From Toxonevra muliebris (lineage: Eukaryota > Arthropoda > Insecta > Diptera > Pallopteridae), in contig OY829330.1 of assembly GCA_963691655.1 (NCBI GenBank), positions 1,240,001 through 1,304,000 on the forward strand: 64,000 nt of DNA, given 5' to 3'. Below the pieces are notes generated by a model that did not search any database, was not told where the DNA came from, and was given only the letters and a program-made list of their open reading frames with translations. Within the stretch, counting starts at the first letter, position 1, and every line of letters begins with the position of its first letter. Shown here piece after piece: positions 44,718-54,323 of the stretch. The translations under genes and the position numbers were made by a program.

Positions 44718-45755
44718 TTGCCAGGAGTTCGTCGTGGTTCTAAAGATCAGCCAGTTGCTCAGAATACACATCTAGGTTGGATTTTGTCAGCTAGAATTGT
44801 GCAGCCGATCACAACGGCCATAAGGTTTCGATGCCATCACACAACGTTTGCATTAGAAAAACTTGTGCAACAATTTTACGAGCTTGAGCAAGTTCCTTCT
44901 CAACGAGTCCTATCGGACGAAGACCAATGGTGTGAAGACTTCTTTCACCGCACTTGCACACGCCAAGCCGATGGCAAATCCATGGTTCGTTTGCCTCTAA
45001 AATCTCTTTTCGATCCCAACCAAACTCTAGGGCGATCAAAGCAAACAGCTTTAAATCGATTTCATCACCTTGAACGTCACTTCAATAACAATACCGAGTT
45101 TTGCCAAGCTTATACTAGCACCATTGAAGATTACTTTAAGCTCCAGCAAATAACGCCAGCATGCTCAAGTGAAGATCAACATTATTCTATTTCGAATACC
45201 GGCAAACCAACGTTCACGTCTTGGGTTTTACCGCAACACGCAAGTTGGTTGCACAACCAAGTTACGTGTCGTATACGATGCATCTTCGAAGACATCGAAC
45301 GGAAAATCGCTCAATGATTTACTTTGCATAGGCCCACCTTTACAAAACGATTTACCGGCTGTCATTTTAAATTGGAGAAGACATAAATACGTGTTCACAA
45401 CGGACATCCAAAAAATGTACCGTTGCATTAATATGCATCCCGACGATGCTCAATACCAGCGTATCCTATGGAGAGGCATCGATAATCAGATACAGGAATT
45501 TTGCTTGACAACCATCACCTTTGGCACTGCATCTGCACCATACACCGCCATTCGTGCTTTGCATCAACTTGCTTTTGATGAAAAACAACACTTTCCTCTT
45601 GCAGAAAACGTATTAAAACACGAAATGTACGTAGACGATGTGCTAACTAGTAGCTATTCAATAGAGACTGCCATTCAAATTTGCTATCAGTTAAAATGTG
45701 CTCTTCATTCAGCTGAAATGGAGCTTCGAAAGTGGGCAAGCAACTCGGAAGACCT
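44718..45755 (+). pseudogene. BEL/Pao reverse transcriptase
   Basis: Frame 44718-45317 has AQNTHLGWILSARI, VRLPLKS and ALNRFHHLERHF. A shift near 45230 leads into 45169-45755 with LRVVYDASSKTSNGKSLND, YVFTTDIQKMYRCI (catalytic Asp), FCLTTITFGTASAPYTAIRA and HEMYVDDVLTS (YVDD box). The frame is cut at 45755 by LINE-D, whose poly-T follows. All key RT motifs can be seen, but the protein is broken by the frameshift and the insertion. Confidence 0.88.
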
Positions 45756-45957
45756 TTTTTTTTTTTTTTTTTTTTTTTTTAACGAGGAGGAAAGCATAAA
45801 AAAGCCACCCAGTCAGTGCGTGACATTCTCACGCTAAAACCACCTCTCGTCCGTACGGATATTCCTCCCGGAACCACCGTTAGGTATTACGTCGGAAGGC
45901 CGTAATGAGCTTAGTGCTCAATCGTCAGTATTGGTTTCTGTCCAATTCTGTTCGGTT

Positions 45958-46806
45958 TTATCGTCGGTTGACGATATCTGGCTCCATATTTGTAGTATTT
46001 GCCGTGCGCTCGACTTTGCGCGCACGTTCTGCATCATACAGAGTGGTCATCATATCTGCAGCAACCTTGCATGCTGCATTCCATTTTTCCGCTGTGTTAC
46101 ACATCTGTGTCGTCAGATTCCTTTCTGTAGGGGGTTCTCCAAAGGCTTTCTCCAGCTCATCTCTGTTTTTGTTGAAACGTGGGCATATAAAAAGTATATG
46201 CTGCGCGTTCTCCCGTTCCTCTGGGCATCTTGGGCAAAACGGGTCTTCTTCTCCGGTGTTGATTTTATGCAAGTACTGCTTGAAGCACCCATGGCCACTA
46301 AGCAGCTGCGTAATGTGGTAATTCAGTTCACCATGTCTGCGTGATATCCACTCTTCTATATCCGTAATGAGATTGTAGGTCCATCGACCCTTCTCGGATG
46401 ACTCCCATCTTCGCTGCCATTCCATGATGGTACGCTGTCTTTCTTCTCTTCTTATGGCTTCGGTTGATTTTGTGTCACGGCCATATAACCGCTTCATCTC
46501 TTGTGCCTGTAAATCTATGGGCACCTTACTTGCTATGACACAAATAGCATCGTCCGATACTGTGCGATACGCGCTAGCAACCCTCAGGGCACTGAGCCTA
46601 TATATCGCACGGATATCCTTCTGGTGTGTTTTCTTGCTGTCCGCCCAGATAGGTGCTGCATACAAGATTACTGACGTAGTAACCGTTGAAAGCAGCCGGC
46701 GCCTGCCCTCACGCGGGCCTCCTATATTCGGCATGATGCGTGTTAATGCGCTGTTTATTCGTGCTGCTTTTCCACTAGCAGCTTTCAGGTGATCCTTGAA
46801 CGTCAT
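45958..46806 (-). CDS. LINE-D ORF2, C-terminal part (282 aa)
   Basis: The continuation of ORF2 after a one-base frameshift at about 46833. Landmarks: TFKDHLKAASGKAARIN, IMPNIGGPREGRRRLLSTV, VILYAAPIW, YRLSALRVASAYRTVSDD, SEKGRWTYNL, GELNYHITQLLSGHGCFKQY and a Cys-His knuckle with spacing C-x2-C-x8-H-x4-C starting CPRCPEEREN. This R1-clade tail helps bind RNA or target. The first Met of the frame (46806) is not a real start: the coding sequence enters from upstream in another frame. The same blocks occur at 6379-7260 and 5286-5750. Confidence 0.9.
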   Translation of the reverse strand: MTFKDHLKAASGKAARINSALTRIMPNIGGPREGRRRLLSTVTTSVILYAAPIWADSKKTHQKDIRAIYRLSALRVASAYRTVSDDAICVIASKVPIDLQAQEMKRLYGRDTKSTEAIRREERQRTIMEWQRRWESSEKGRWTYNLITDIEEWISRRHGELNYHITQLLSGHGCFKQYLHKINTGEEDPFCPRCPEERENAQHILFICPRFNKNRDELEKAFGEPPTERNLTTQMCNTAEKWNAACKVAADMMTTLYDAERARKVERTANTTNMEPDIVNRR

Positions 46807-46826
46807 TCTAGAATCTATAAGTACTC

Positions 46827-49052
46827 CTAAGTACTAATGTGTGGACACGAGGTGATGTTATGATCACCAACCGTGATGACCAGCTCTGCACGTGCTCTTC
46901 TGGTACTCAATACCACGACTTCCGTCTTCTGCTCCGCCAATTCCAGCTTCGAGTTGTACAGCCATCTTCTCACTCTTGAGATGACATCGTTACATATAGC
47001 CTGTAGCGAGTCCAGGTTCTTGGCTACTGCCACTATCGCGATGTCGTCTGCATATCCTACGATTGTTGTATCCTCCGGGAGATCCAATTTGAGGATGCCG
47101 TCATACATTGCGTTCCATAGTGTTGGGCCGAGAACGGAGCCCTGCGGAACGCCTCCTTTGACACGATACTGCTTCACGCCGTCATCAGTATCGTATATTA
47201 AAATTCTGTTGTCGAAGTAGTTTGCGATTATTTGCAACAGGTATTCCGGTACTTCGAATCCTCTCAGTGCACTCATAATCTGAGGCCAGTTCGCCGAATT
47301 GAAGGCATTTTTGATGTCCAACGTCACTACGGCGCAGTACTTCTTCTTGCCGTTTTCCCATTGGTTGCCGCTGGTGGCCACGCGTGCAATATTCATCACC
47401 GTTTGTATTGCGTCGACCGTGGATCGTCCTCTTCTGAATCCAAACTGTCGTGCTGATAGCCCTCCTGGCTTTTCAAGCCACTCCTGGAGCCTGTCCCCTA
47501 TAATGCGTTCGAGAACTTTGCCCAGTGTATCCAGCATGCATAACGGGCGGTAGGATGTCGGTTCATCCGGCGGCTTCTTTGGTTTTAGTAGGAGGACTAA
47601 CCGCTGTCGCTTCCATGTGTCTGGAAAAACTCCTTCTGTCAAGAATGCACTGAAAAGCTTCGCGAACACCTCCGGTGTAGCTTTGATCGCCGCCTTGAGC
47701 GCAACGTTGGAGATGCCATCCAGTCCTGGGGCCTTGTTATCCGCAATCTTACGTAGCGTTGCCAGCACCTCGCTGGCGGTGACTTCTAGTGCTTGCACGC
47801 ACTTATGTTGTCGTGGAGCAAGTTCTTCCTGGGGGGGAAAGAGTGTGGTCACCACTTTTCGCATCAGGGTGGGGCAGGTGGGCTGAGGGGCCCTTAACCC
47901 TCTGACCTTCCTCATAACCGTTGTATATGCCATCCCCCATGGATCGGTTTCTGCGCTGTCGCGTAACTGTTTAAAACAGATGTTTTTGCTGTCTCTGATG
48001 GCCTTCTTGAGCTCGATTCTACAAACTTTATAGTCGAGCTGCAGGGCTTCCCACGCGGGAAGAGAGCGAGCTCTCTGCGCTTTCCTGCGTGCTTGATGGC
48101 ATTTCTTCCTGGCTGCCGCTATCTCCTCATTCCACCAGTACACTGGTCTTCTGATCAAGACTGCACGTCTTCGGGGCATCGCAGCATCGCACGCTCTGGA
48201 AAGTGCTGCGATGGTATGCACTGCCATGTCTGCAGCTGGTTTGGTCTGGAACATTGCATCTCTCCAAGCTATGTTGAACGTGTCCGCGTCGAACGCTTGC
48301 CTCTTCCATCCATTTTGCTGCGCCTTCTGTATCCGAACCGCGAGGGGTGCCACCTTGTTATCCACGTCGATGATGATGGCCTTGTGCCCATCGCTATGCG
48401 TGTACATGTTGCTAACGCTCCATTTGGCAGAGCGCGCAACTACTTTGTCCGCAAAGGTGAGGTCTATTATGGACCTACCTCTGCCGTTGTCGAAAGTGTA
48501 TGCCCCGAACTCATTTAGTAGCTCCAGCTCTAAGGGAACCAGGCTCTCAAGGAGTATGTGGCCACGTCGGCACGTGCGGGCGCTACCCCATGTTGTGGAC
48601 CATGCATTAAAGTCCCCGCCGATAAGAAGTGGATGCTTTCCGCGTGCTTCTTCCACTAATGCTGTCACCATGGTCTCAAAAGCTTCCTCGCTCATACTAG
48701 GTGGAGCGTAGCAGCTGAAAAAGTAGATTCCACCTACTTTGACCCACGTGAATCCTTCTTTGGCTGTTTTCATCTTGCCTTGCAATGAGGCGTTGCCTAG
48801 CGCCCAAATGGCAGCCTTATTCGCTGCGTCCGTCGCCCAGCCATGTCCATCTAGATTTGTATACTGCTCCGAAAGTAACGCTAAGTCGAAGCCATGTTCG
48901 GTCGTCAATTGCTGCAGGAGATACTGCGCCGCCTGGCAGTGGTTGATATTGAGTTGCAATATCTTCATTGTCACCTCAAATTTTTCCGCGCCTTTTGGAA
49001 CAGGGGGCATTTTGTGCTCCCTGCTGCATGTGCTCCTTTGCACAGAGCACAT
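46827..49052 (-). CDS. LINE-D ORF2: endonuclease and reverse transcriptase
   Basis: An open frame of 741 codons. Residues from about 29 (MKILQLNINHCQAAQYLL) begin an APE-type endonuclease with LLIGGDFNAWSTTWGS (about 140-156), RSIIDLTFAD and THSDGHKAI (SDGH in place of SDH). The RT spans about 420-720: NKAPGLDGISNVAL, PTSYRPLCMLDTLGKVLERI, ARQFGFRRGRSTVDAI, CAVVTLDIKNAFNSANW, KGGVPQGSVLGPTLWNAMYD and VGYADDIAIVA (catalytic YADD). The frame then meets a stop created by a single-base frameshift, and the rest is 45958-46806. It overlaps the end of ORF1 by about 80 bp, as in R1-type elements. It nicks DNA and copies the element RNA at the nick. No RNase H domain is seen. Confidence 0.93.
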   Translation of the reverse strand: MCSVQRSTCSREHKMPPVPKGAEKFEVTMKILQLNINHCQAAQYLLQQLTTEHGFDLALLSEQYTNLDGHGWATDAANKAAIWALGNASLQGKMKTAKEGFTWVKVGGIYFFSCYAPPSMSEEAFETMVTALVEEARGKHPLLIGGDFNAWSTTWGSARTCRRGHILLESLVPLELELLNEFGAYTFDNGRGRSIIDLTFADKVVARSAKWSVSNMYTHSDGHKAIIIDVDNKVAPLAVRIQKAQQNGWKRQAFDADTFNIAWRDAMFQTKPAADMAVHTIAALSRACDAAMPRRRAVLIRRPVYWWNEEIAAARKKCHQARRKAQRARSLPAWEALQLDYKVCRIELKKAIRDSKNICFKQLRDSAETDPWGMAYTTVMRKVRGLRAPQPTCPTLMRKVVTTLFPPQEELAPRQHKCVQALEVTASEVLATLRKIADNKAPGLDGISNVALKAAIKATPEVFAKLFSAFLTEGVFPDTWKRQRLVLLLKPKKPPDEPTSYRPLCMLDTLGKVLERIIGDRLQEWLEKPGGLSARQFGFRRGRSTVDAIQTVMNIARVATSGNQWENGKKKYCAVVTLDIKNAFNSANWPQIMSALRGFEVPEYLLQIIANYFDNRILIYDTDDGVKQYRVKGGVPQGSVLGPTLWNAMYDGILKLDLPEDTTIVGYADDIAIVAVAKNLDSLQAICNDVISRVRRWLYNSKLELAEQKTEVVVLSTRRARAELVITVGDHNITSCPHIST

Positions 49053-50701
49053 TTCTCCTTATTAGAGCAGACTGCCGCCAAGTGCCCTCTTTCTCCGCAT
49101 TTCAGGCAGTGCTTCGTCCTGTCTACCTTCTCTGTGCAACGTTGCGCAATATGGCCGTACCCCAGCACTTGAAACAGTATCTGGGCGAATCCATCTCTCT
49201 TATCCTGCTCATCACCCATCCGATGCGTACTCGTTGCGCATCTATCACCTTCCTCGCGTCGTCTACGGGTAGGCAGATGAGAGCTGTTTGTGTGCCGTTG
49301 TACCTCTTTCGCAGGCTTCTAACAGCAGTTTTCTCTGGGCCTCGTATTTTGCATTGCGCATGAAGTGCCTCGCGAATTTCCTCCGGTGTGGTGACCTCAT
49401 CTAGGTCTCTGCATTGTAGCGTGACCGTGTGAGTTTTGGCCGCTACTTTGGCCGTCTCCTTAAGTACCTCTTCGATTGCTGCTTGGTACGTCGTCGTCTG
49501 GTTTTCTGGAGCTCTCTTCAACTCCAGAAGTAGCTCGCCTTTGGCTGTTCTGCGTATGGCCTTGACATTTTCTCCCATTGTCTTAAGATCCTCGCATGTC
49601 TTCACCTTGCGCAGTATGTCTGCGTACGTTGCGTCTCCTGCCTTCGATATAATAATAACATCAGGCCTGGTCCTTATTGGTCTGGCCTTCCTGGCTTTCT
49701 TGCCTTTTACAACATTCCATGCTGTTTCCTTCGTCCCCTTAATGTTTGACGCCTTGTCCTTTAGGTTTGTCTGCTGCGTTTCTGCTGTGCCGCGTCTTCT
49801 CTTTGTTGCCGGTGATTTCTCGCCAATTATGCGCAAGTCCGGACTCGTGCTGGCTCTCATCCTCTTAGCCGAAGGTGGTGGCGCTCTGCGAACCACCTCT
49901 GCGAGGGTCTCACGTGGAATGCTTTTTTCAGGCACATCTACCTCGATGTCAAGCGTTGTTGTTGTTGCTGGTGTTGATGCCTGCTGGTCCACGCTCTTTT
50001 CCATGTCCAGCATCGCTTCAGTATAAGCGCCTTTGATCATAGATCCTAGGCGCTTAATCTCAGCGTGAACATTCCTTCTACCCTCGTAGTATGCCAGGAG
50101 CTTGTTTATATGTACTCCAAGCTTTGCCATTTTGGCCTGGAACACGTTCGTTGATGATGTTTGTACAACGGTTTTAATAAACTGCCCTGCCGGTACTCTT
50201 GAAGCTGTCTTGGGTGTAGTAGCATCCAAGGTCGCTGTCTTCTGTAAGTCAAATATGGTCCGCTGTTTTGATGCCATATTGACTATTCGTTGATGATGTT
50301 TGTACAACGGTTTTAATAAACTGCCCTGCCGGTACTCTTGAAGCTGTCTTGGGTGTAGTAGCATCCAAGGTCGCTGTCTTCTGTAAGTCAAATATGGTCC
50401 GCTGTTTTGATGCCATATTGACTATTGCTTCTGTAGGCGTGCCTGTGTGGCCAATCGACTTCTGTTGCTCACGTACGGTTGTGCTACTTGCTGTAGCTAC
50501 ACCTTTCGCCTTATTGTCGATCTTCTGACACGTTTTCCTGGTATCGTCCTGATCCAGTTCAATGAGGTCAGGTGAGGATGCTGATTTTTTCATCAGGCTC
50601 CTTCCGGATTCCTCTGGCGATCGCGTTAGTCTTCGGCCCTTGAATGGGTCAAAGTTCTCCTCTTCATTTACATCTGTGTTTTTTTCTTTGTTTGTAAACA
50701 T
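48971..50701 (-). pseudogene. LINE-D ORF1 (gag-like, zinc knuckles)
   Basis: ORF1 starts at the ATG at 50701, the end of the conserved 5' UTR, and reads MFTNKEKNTDVNEEENF, with a Ser/Thr-rich N-terminus. A 139-bp perfect tandem duplication (50147-50424) shifts the frame, so the body appears as frame 50391-49123, with VRRAPPPSAKRMRASTSPDL, RAPENQTTTYQAAIEEVL and YNGTQTALICLPVDDARKVI. A second shift near 49160-49200 leads to 49219-48971 with the zinc knuckles (RYCFKC start in the upstream frame, HCLKCGERGHLAAVC, CALCKGAHAAGSTKC). The protein binds element RNA. It is unlike LINE-C ORF1. Confidence 0.88.
50147..50424 (-). repeat. 139-bp perfect tandem duplication in ORF1
   Basis: Bases 50147-50285 and 50286-50424 are identical as far as I can read. 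Both units begin TTCGTTGATGATG and end GCCATATTGACTA on the plus strand. 139 is not a multiple of three, so the duplication breaks ORF1. Identity implies a recent event or an assembly artefact. Confidence 0.92.
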
Positions 50702-51573
50702 TGTGATTGGGTCCCCCCTCGTTGCCGCTATCTCGGTCCGAAAGTACAGTCGCCTGAATGACCCCGTGGTTATCTATGCAAGCAGTGAGGCCACGCAAGG
50801 GTTGACGCAGGACCTTATGGGTACCTGCGTTCAGAGCCAGGTCAGCGTAATCGGGAACACAGCCAGCCGAGCCTGAACCACCACCGTAGTGGTGACGTAC
50901 CTCGAACGTACAACGAGGCCTGCCAAGGTTTTACCGGGACGGAGGCAGCTGGGACATTAGCCGGACAGCCATTTCCGCTAGATTTCACTCCGCTTACTAA
51001 AGTGCCCGAATGCCACAGCCGTCAGCTCGTATCATCTAGGTCAAAATTTTGGTTCCAGTACCATTTCGTCAGAATCCTACTGGACTCAGATTCCGACGTC
51101 CATTGCTCGCATAGTATCGAAAATGTGAACCAGCCGCCTGCACTTACCCAAGCCCTTCGACCCATTGGTCGAAGCCGGGCAGCGTCTGACGGTGTAGCAC
51201 ACATTCCCGTCACTACCTGCTGTCGTGGTTCGCGAAGTTTCCGAACACTTGTATCCGTCACTAGACATTGCCCTCATGACCCACATGACAGTGTCATAGG
51301 ATAACCCAGTGTTGAAATACGCGTGCCCGGATTCTGCAACCATGTCCCACGGTGCCACCCCGGGGTGGGGAGCACTTACGCCAAGGACGGTGCCTGCTCG
51401 TCCTGTCGCAGATCTTCATTGGGTATTGTGGCCTTTTAAGACACACCCTCCACTTCTGCCGCTCTTGGTCGGGGACTGCTTATTGGGTATTCGCAGCTAA
51501 CCGACATTACTGCCGGCCGTTCAGCTATCCGCCACCCGCTGACCCCCACAGTAGCCTAGAGCTCAGCCCTGTG
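50702..51573 (-). promoter_or_regulatory. LINE-D 5' UTR, homologous to that of LINE-C
   Basis: 872 bp, GC-richer than the surroundings. The part nearest ORF1 (50702 to about 51030) aligns with LINE-C 54510-54839: shared words (minus strand) TCCGTCCCG, GGCAGGCCTC, GTACGTTCGA, GCGTGGCCTC, ATAACCACGGG, GAGATAGCGGC and GGGGACCCAA. It contains a hairpin CACCAC-TACG-GTGGTG (50879-50894). LINE 5' UTRs carry the internal promoter and may guide translation; this role is inferred. Confidence 0.85.
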
Positions 51574-51587
51574 AACTCGGAAGACCT

Positions 51588-52736
51588 GTAACAATCTATC
51601 CCGGTAGAGCATCGATCTGATCATATGTCTCTTAAACTTAATGGTAAAGAAACAGTTAAAACACTTGGTCTCTACTGGAACCCCAAAGGTGATAGTTTCA
51701 ATTTCCAAATGAAGTCCGATCTCGATGTGAATACACCAAACGGTCTATCCTGTCAACCATCGCTCATTTATTCGACCCACTCGGGTTTATCACGTCCATA
51801 ATTGTAGCAGCCAAAATAGTCCTGAAATCTGTATGGGCAACGAAGGTGAATCGCATAAACGGTCACACAACAGCTTTAGACTGGGATGAAATAATTCCAG
51901 CTGACTTATACGAACGTTGGCAGAAGGTTGCGCAAAACTTAGCTGTCATTCACAAAGTAACAATTCCAAGATATATAAATCTTTTACCTCCCACAATTGA
52001 CTCTATCGAGTTGCATACATTTTGCGATGGATCAACTTCAGCTTACGCTGCCTGCAGTTACATACGCCTAGAATACTGGGATGGTACTGTTTTCACTCAT
52101 CTGTTAGCAGCAAAGAGTAAGGTGACTCCAGTTAAGCCTCTCACGATGCCGAGAGTAGAAATTTGCGGCGCAATGCTTGCTGCTACATTAGCCGCTTGGA
52201 CTAATCTAGGCGCTATGAATCGATGGAAAACCTTTGTGGCTAACCGGATTGGCAAAATTTTAACTGTAACAACACGCGATCAGTGGAACCACGTTGGTAC
52301 TCTCGAAAATCCAGCAGACTGCGCATCGCGTGGTACGACCTTTGCCGAACTAACCGACTCGGACCTTTGGTGGAATGGGCCACGATGGTTATCTAAATCA
52401 AAATCATTCTGGCCAAAATATATCACCAAGTCTGTGGATATCAATGAAGCAGCGACTGAAGCTAAGTCACCACAAATTCGAGCACATGCAGCGAGGCAAG
52501 TATACATGTTTATATGCAATTTTTCATCACTTAACAAACTGTTACGAATCGCTGCATATCTTTTGCGTTTTATTCATACCGCCCAACTGACTAATCACAA
52601 CGCTCGCAAGACAGGATCTTTATCTACCGAAGAGTTTCAGAAAAGCTTTAATTGTCTTGCGAAGAATTTCATGAAGAACTACGTTTTATACAATCGAAAG
52701 AGCCTCTTCCAAACAAAAGTATTCTTTGCAGTTTAA
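51588..52736 (+). pseudogene. BEL/Pao RNase H region
   Basis: Continues the element after LINE-D. 51588-51845 is frame-damaged connection sequence (KTLGLYWNPKGDSF-like). 51846-52736 (296 codons) holds DLYERWQKVAQNL, LHTFCDGSTSAYAACSYIR (first RNase H Asp), MPRVEICGAMLAATLA (Glu), then after an apparent in-frame deletion KTFVANRIGKIL and VGTLENPADCASRG. The segment expected to contain the second Asp is missing. The RNase H family degrades the RNA strand. Inactive. Confidence 0.8.
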
Positions 52737-52772
52737 CACCATTTTTAGACGAAAATAACCTACTACGAGTGC

Positions 52773-53649
52773 GTGGCCGCCTTGTTTAGTCATTGCAGAT
52801 GCGCATCATACTACTCTGCACGGTGGTATTCAGCTAACGTTAGCTTACATTCGAACGTTAGACAAGTCGTGCGTCACTATCTTCGAGAGTGTGTCAAATG
52901 TTTTCGGAACAAGCCGAAGGTGGTAAATCAGCTTATGGGAAGCTTGCCCTTACATCACATTAATCCACCTACTAGGCCTTTCTACGCTACTGAAGTAGAC
53001 TTCACGGGCGCAATTAAGCTAAAATCTTCACGATTCCGAGGTAACACAGTTTATAAGGGCTACATAGCTATTTTTATTTGCCTTGCCACAAAGGCCATAC
53101 ACTTAGAAGCGGTAACAAGCATGTCAATGCTTCTTATTCGCACTGCAACGTTTCATCGGCCACCGAGGTATTTGCCGACACACCTATAGTGAATGTGGCA
53201 CAAACTTCGTCGGTGCGTACAAGGCTTTACAGCTGAATCAACGAAATTTTGCGGAAGCTATTCAACGTGACATCATTCCTATGTTAACGGAGCACAACAT
53301 TCAATGGCACTTTAGCCCACCATACTCGCCCAATTTCGGAACAGTCGACAGCACCAGGCTAACTCATGAAACGCTTTCCACGATTTGGCTGTCGTATCTC
53401 CAAGCACGACCAAAGTGGCGTAAGCAAGAGGCCAATCTGAAGATCAGCGAGTGGGTTTTAATAAAGGACGATCGATTGCCGCCACAGGAATGGATGCTTG
53501 GGAGGGTCTTAGAGCTACATCCAGGAGGTGATAATATAGTACGCGTTTTTACTTTGCGCACACAATTCGGTACGTGCAAGCGATCAATTTCAAAGCTTTG
53601 CCGATTGCCTATACCTACATTTACCGAAGCAAACGCTCCAATTGAATAA
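52773..53649 (+). pseudogene. BEL/Pao integrase region
   Basis: 52773-53189 carries an HHCC-like tail (LRECVKCFRNKP), LPLHHINPPTRPFYATEVDF (first catalytic Asp) and YIAIFICLATKAIHLEAVTS. After a shift, about 53185-53340 reads SECGTNFVGAYKAL, where the usual second Asp is Glu, and HFSPPYSPNFG. The segment with the catalytic Glu is deleted, and 53281-53649 continues with the C-terminal WVLIKDDRLPPQEWMLGRV and DNIVRVFTLRT. Integrase inserts the DNA copy; this one lacks at least two active-site residues. Confidence 0.82.
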
Positions 53650-53764
53650 CCTTAACGATTGCATTCACTAGCCTTTTTCTTTTCATTTGCTTTGATAATC
53701 TATATTCCTCTCCAGCTGCTCATCAGTGACCACCGAGTATACGGAGCTACACTGACAACACTGA

Positions 53765-54027
53765 TGTTGCATTGGAGAGCATCATACTCATACCTATTAT
53801 GCTTCTAACATCAAACACGACCCAAGCTTCGGGTTCTCTTTCTTTACACATTACATGTATTGCCCTAACTTTGTATTATTTTTATATTTTAGTAACTTAT
53901 TTGATTCGCACTAAGTACAAGTGCTTAATGTTTTTAATTATACCCTGAATTATATTGAATATATTTTGTTGTTGTAATGAATAAATTGAACCCCTGAATT
54001 TCTTTAATTACATATTTGTTACACGCA
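53765..54027 (+). repeat. BEL/Pao 3' LTR
   Basis: Homologous to 42292-42577, with a roughly 10-bp and a 12-bp deletion relative to it. Boundaries TGTTGCATTGG...TTACACGCA. No obvious purine tract precedes it. Confidence 0.85.
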
Positions 54028-54117
54028 AAAACAGTATGTAAGTGTATACATGTGACATCCTCCCTTTTTTATACAAAAAAATAAAAGGATAAATATATTT
54101 CAAGTTATTTTTTCAAA

Positions 54118-54323
54118 TGAATGAAAGGCAGTTCACCCCCAGTTTAGCGACCTCGTTCAGACCCTCAAACTGTGGAGCTCCTAAGTACGTTAATCGAATT
54201 CTAGTGAGCGCGGGACAAGAGCATAGAAGATGCTCTAGAGTTTCCCTCACATCTTGCTCCATACATTTCCTGCAATTATCATTGTCAGTTAGCTTTATTT
54301 TTAGTTTTAGGCTGTCAAGCCGT
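54118..54323 (-). pseudogene. C-terminal fragment of an RNase H-type LINE
   Basis: The minus strand reads RLDSLKLKIKLTDNDN, CRKCMEQDVRETLEHLLCSC (C-x2-C-x10-H-x4-C knuckle), PALTRIRLTYLGAPQFEGL and NEVAKLGVNCLSF. This is the C-terminal knuckle and tail found after RNase H in I/LOA-type LINE ORF2 proteins. It directly abuts the 5' end of LINE-C, in opposite orientation. Truncated upstream. Confidence 0.8.

Larger units (their letters stand above)
45756..51573 (-). mobile_element. LINE-D: nearly complete R1-like LINE
   Basis: A 5.8-kb minus-strand non-LTR element with 5' UTR, ORF1, overlapping ORF2, 3' UTR and poly-A (plus-strand T-run 45755-45780). It is inserted in the BEL/Pao RT with perfect 14-bp duplications AACTCGGAAGACCT (45742-45755 and 51574-51587). 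It is R1-like in protein sequence but is not in rDNA. Only a few lesions interrupt it, so it is the youngest large LINE in the window. Confidence 0.95.
42292..54027 (+). mobile_element. BEL/Pao LTR retrotransposon, interrupted
   Basis: Two diverged LTRs bracket gag, protease, RT, RNase H and integrase remnants in BEL/Pao order on the plus strand. LINE-D (45756-51573) is inserted near the RT/RNase H junction. Without it the element would be about 5.9 kb. LTR indels, several frameshifts and internal deletions mark it as old and inactive. There is no sign of an envelope gene. Target duplication was not identified. Confidence 0.9.

Noticed and set aside
48093..49172. Several 90-170 codon plus-strand frames opposite LINE-D ORF2
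   Set aside because: Antisense shadows of the endonuclease-RT frame; no independent domain is visible.
49436..50026. A 196-codon plus-strand frame with hydrophobic segments, looking like a membrane protein
   Set aside because: It is the antisense shadow of LINE-D ORF1, whose minus-strand frame has zinc knuckles and fits the element's structure.
50147..50424. A CRISPR-like or regulatory tandem array
   Set aside because: Only two directly adjacent identical coding units with no spacers; a simple duplication inside a LINE ORF.
42292..54027. Treating the BEL/Pao element as carrying a novel 5.8-kb internal cargo
   Set aside because: The extra DNA is a LINE with poly-A and a 14-bp target duplication in opposite orientation, an ordinary nested insertion.
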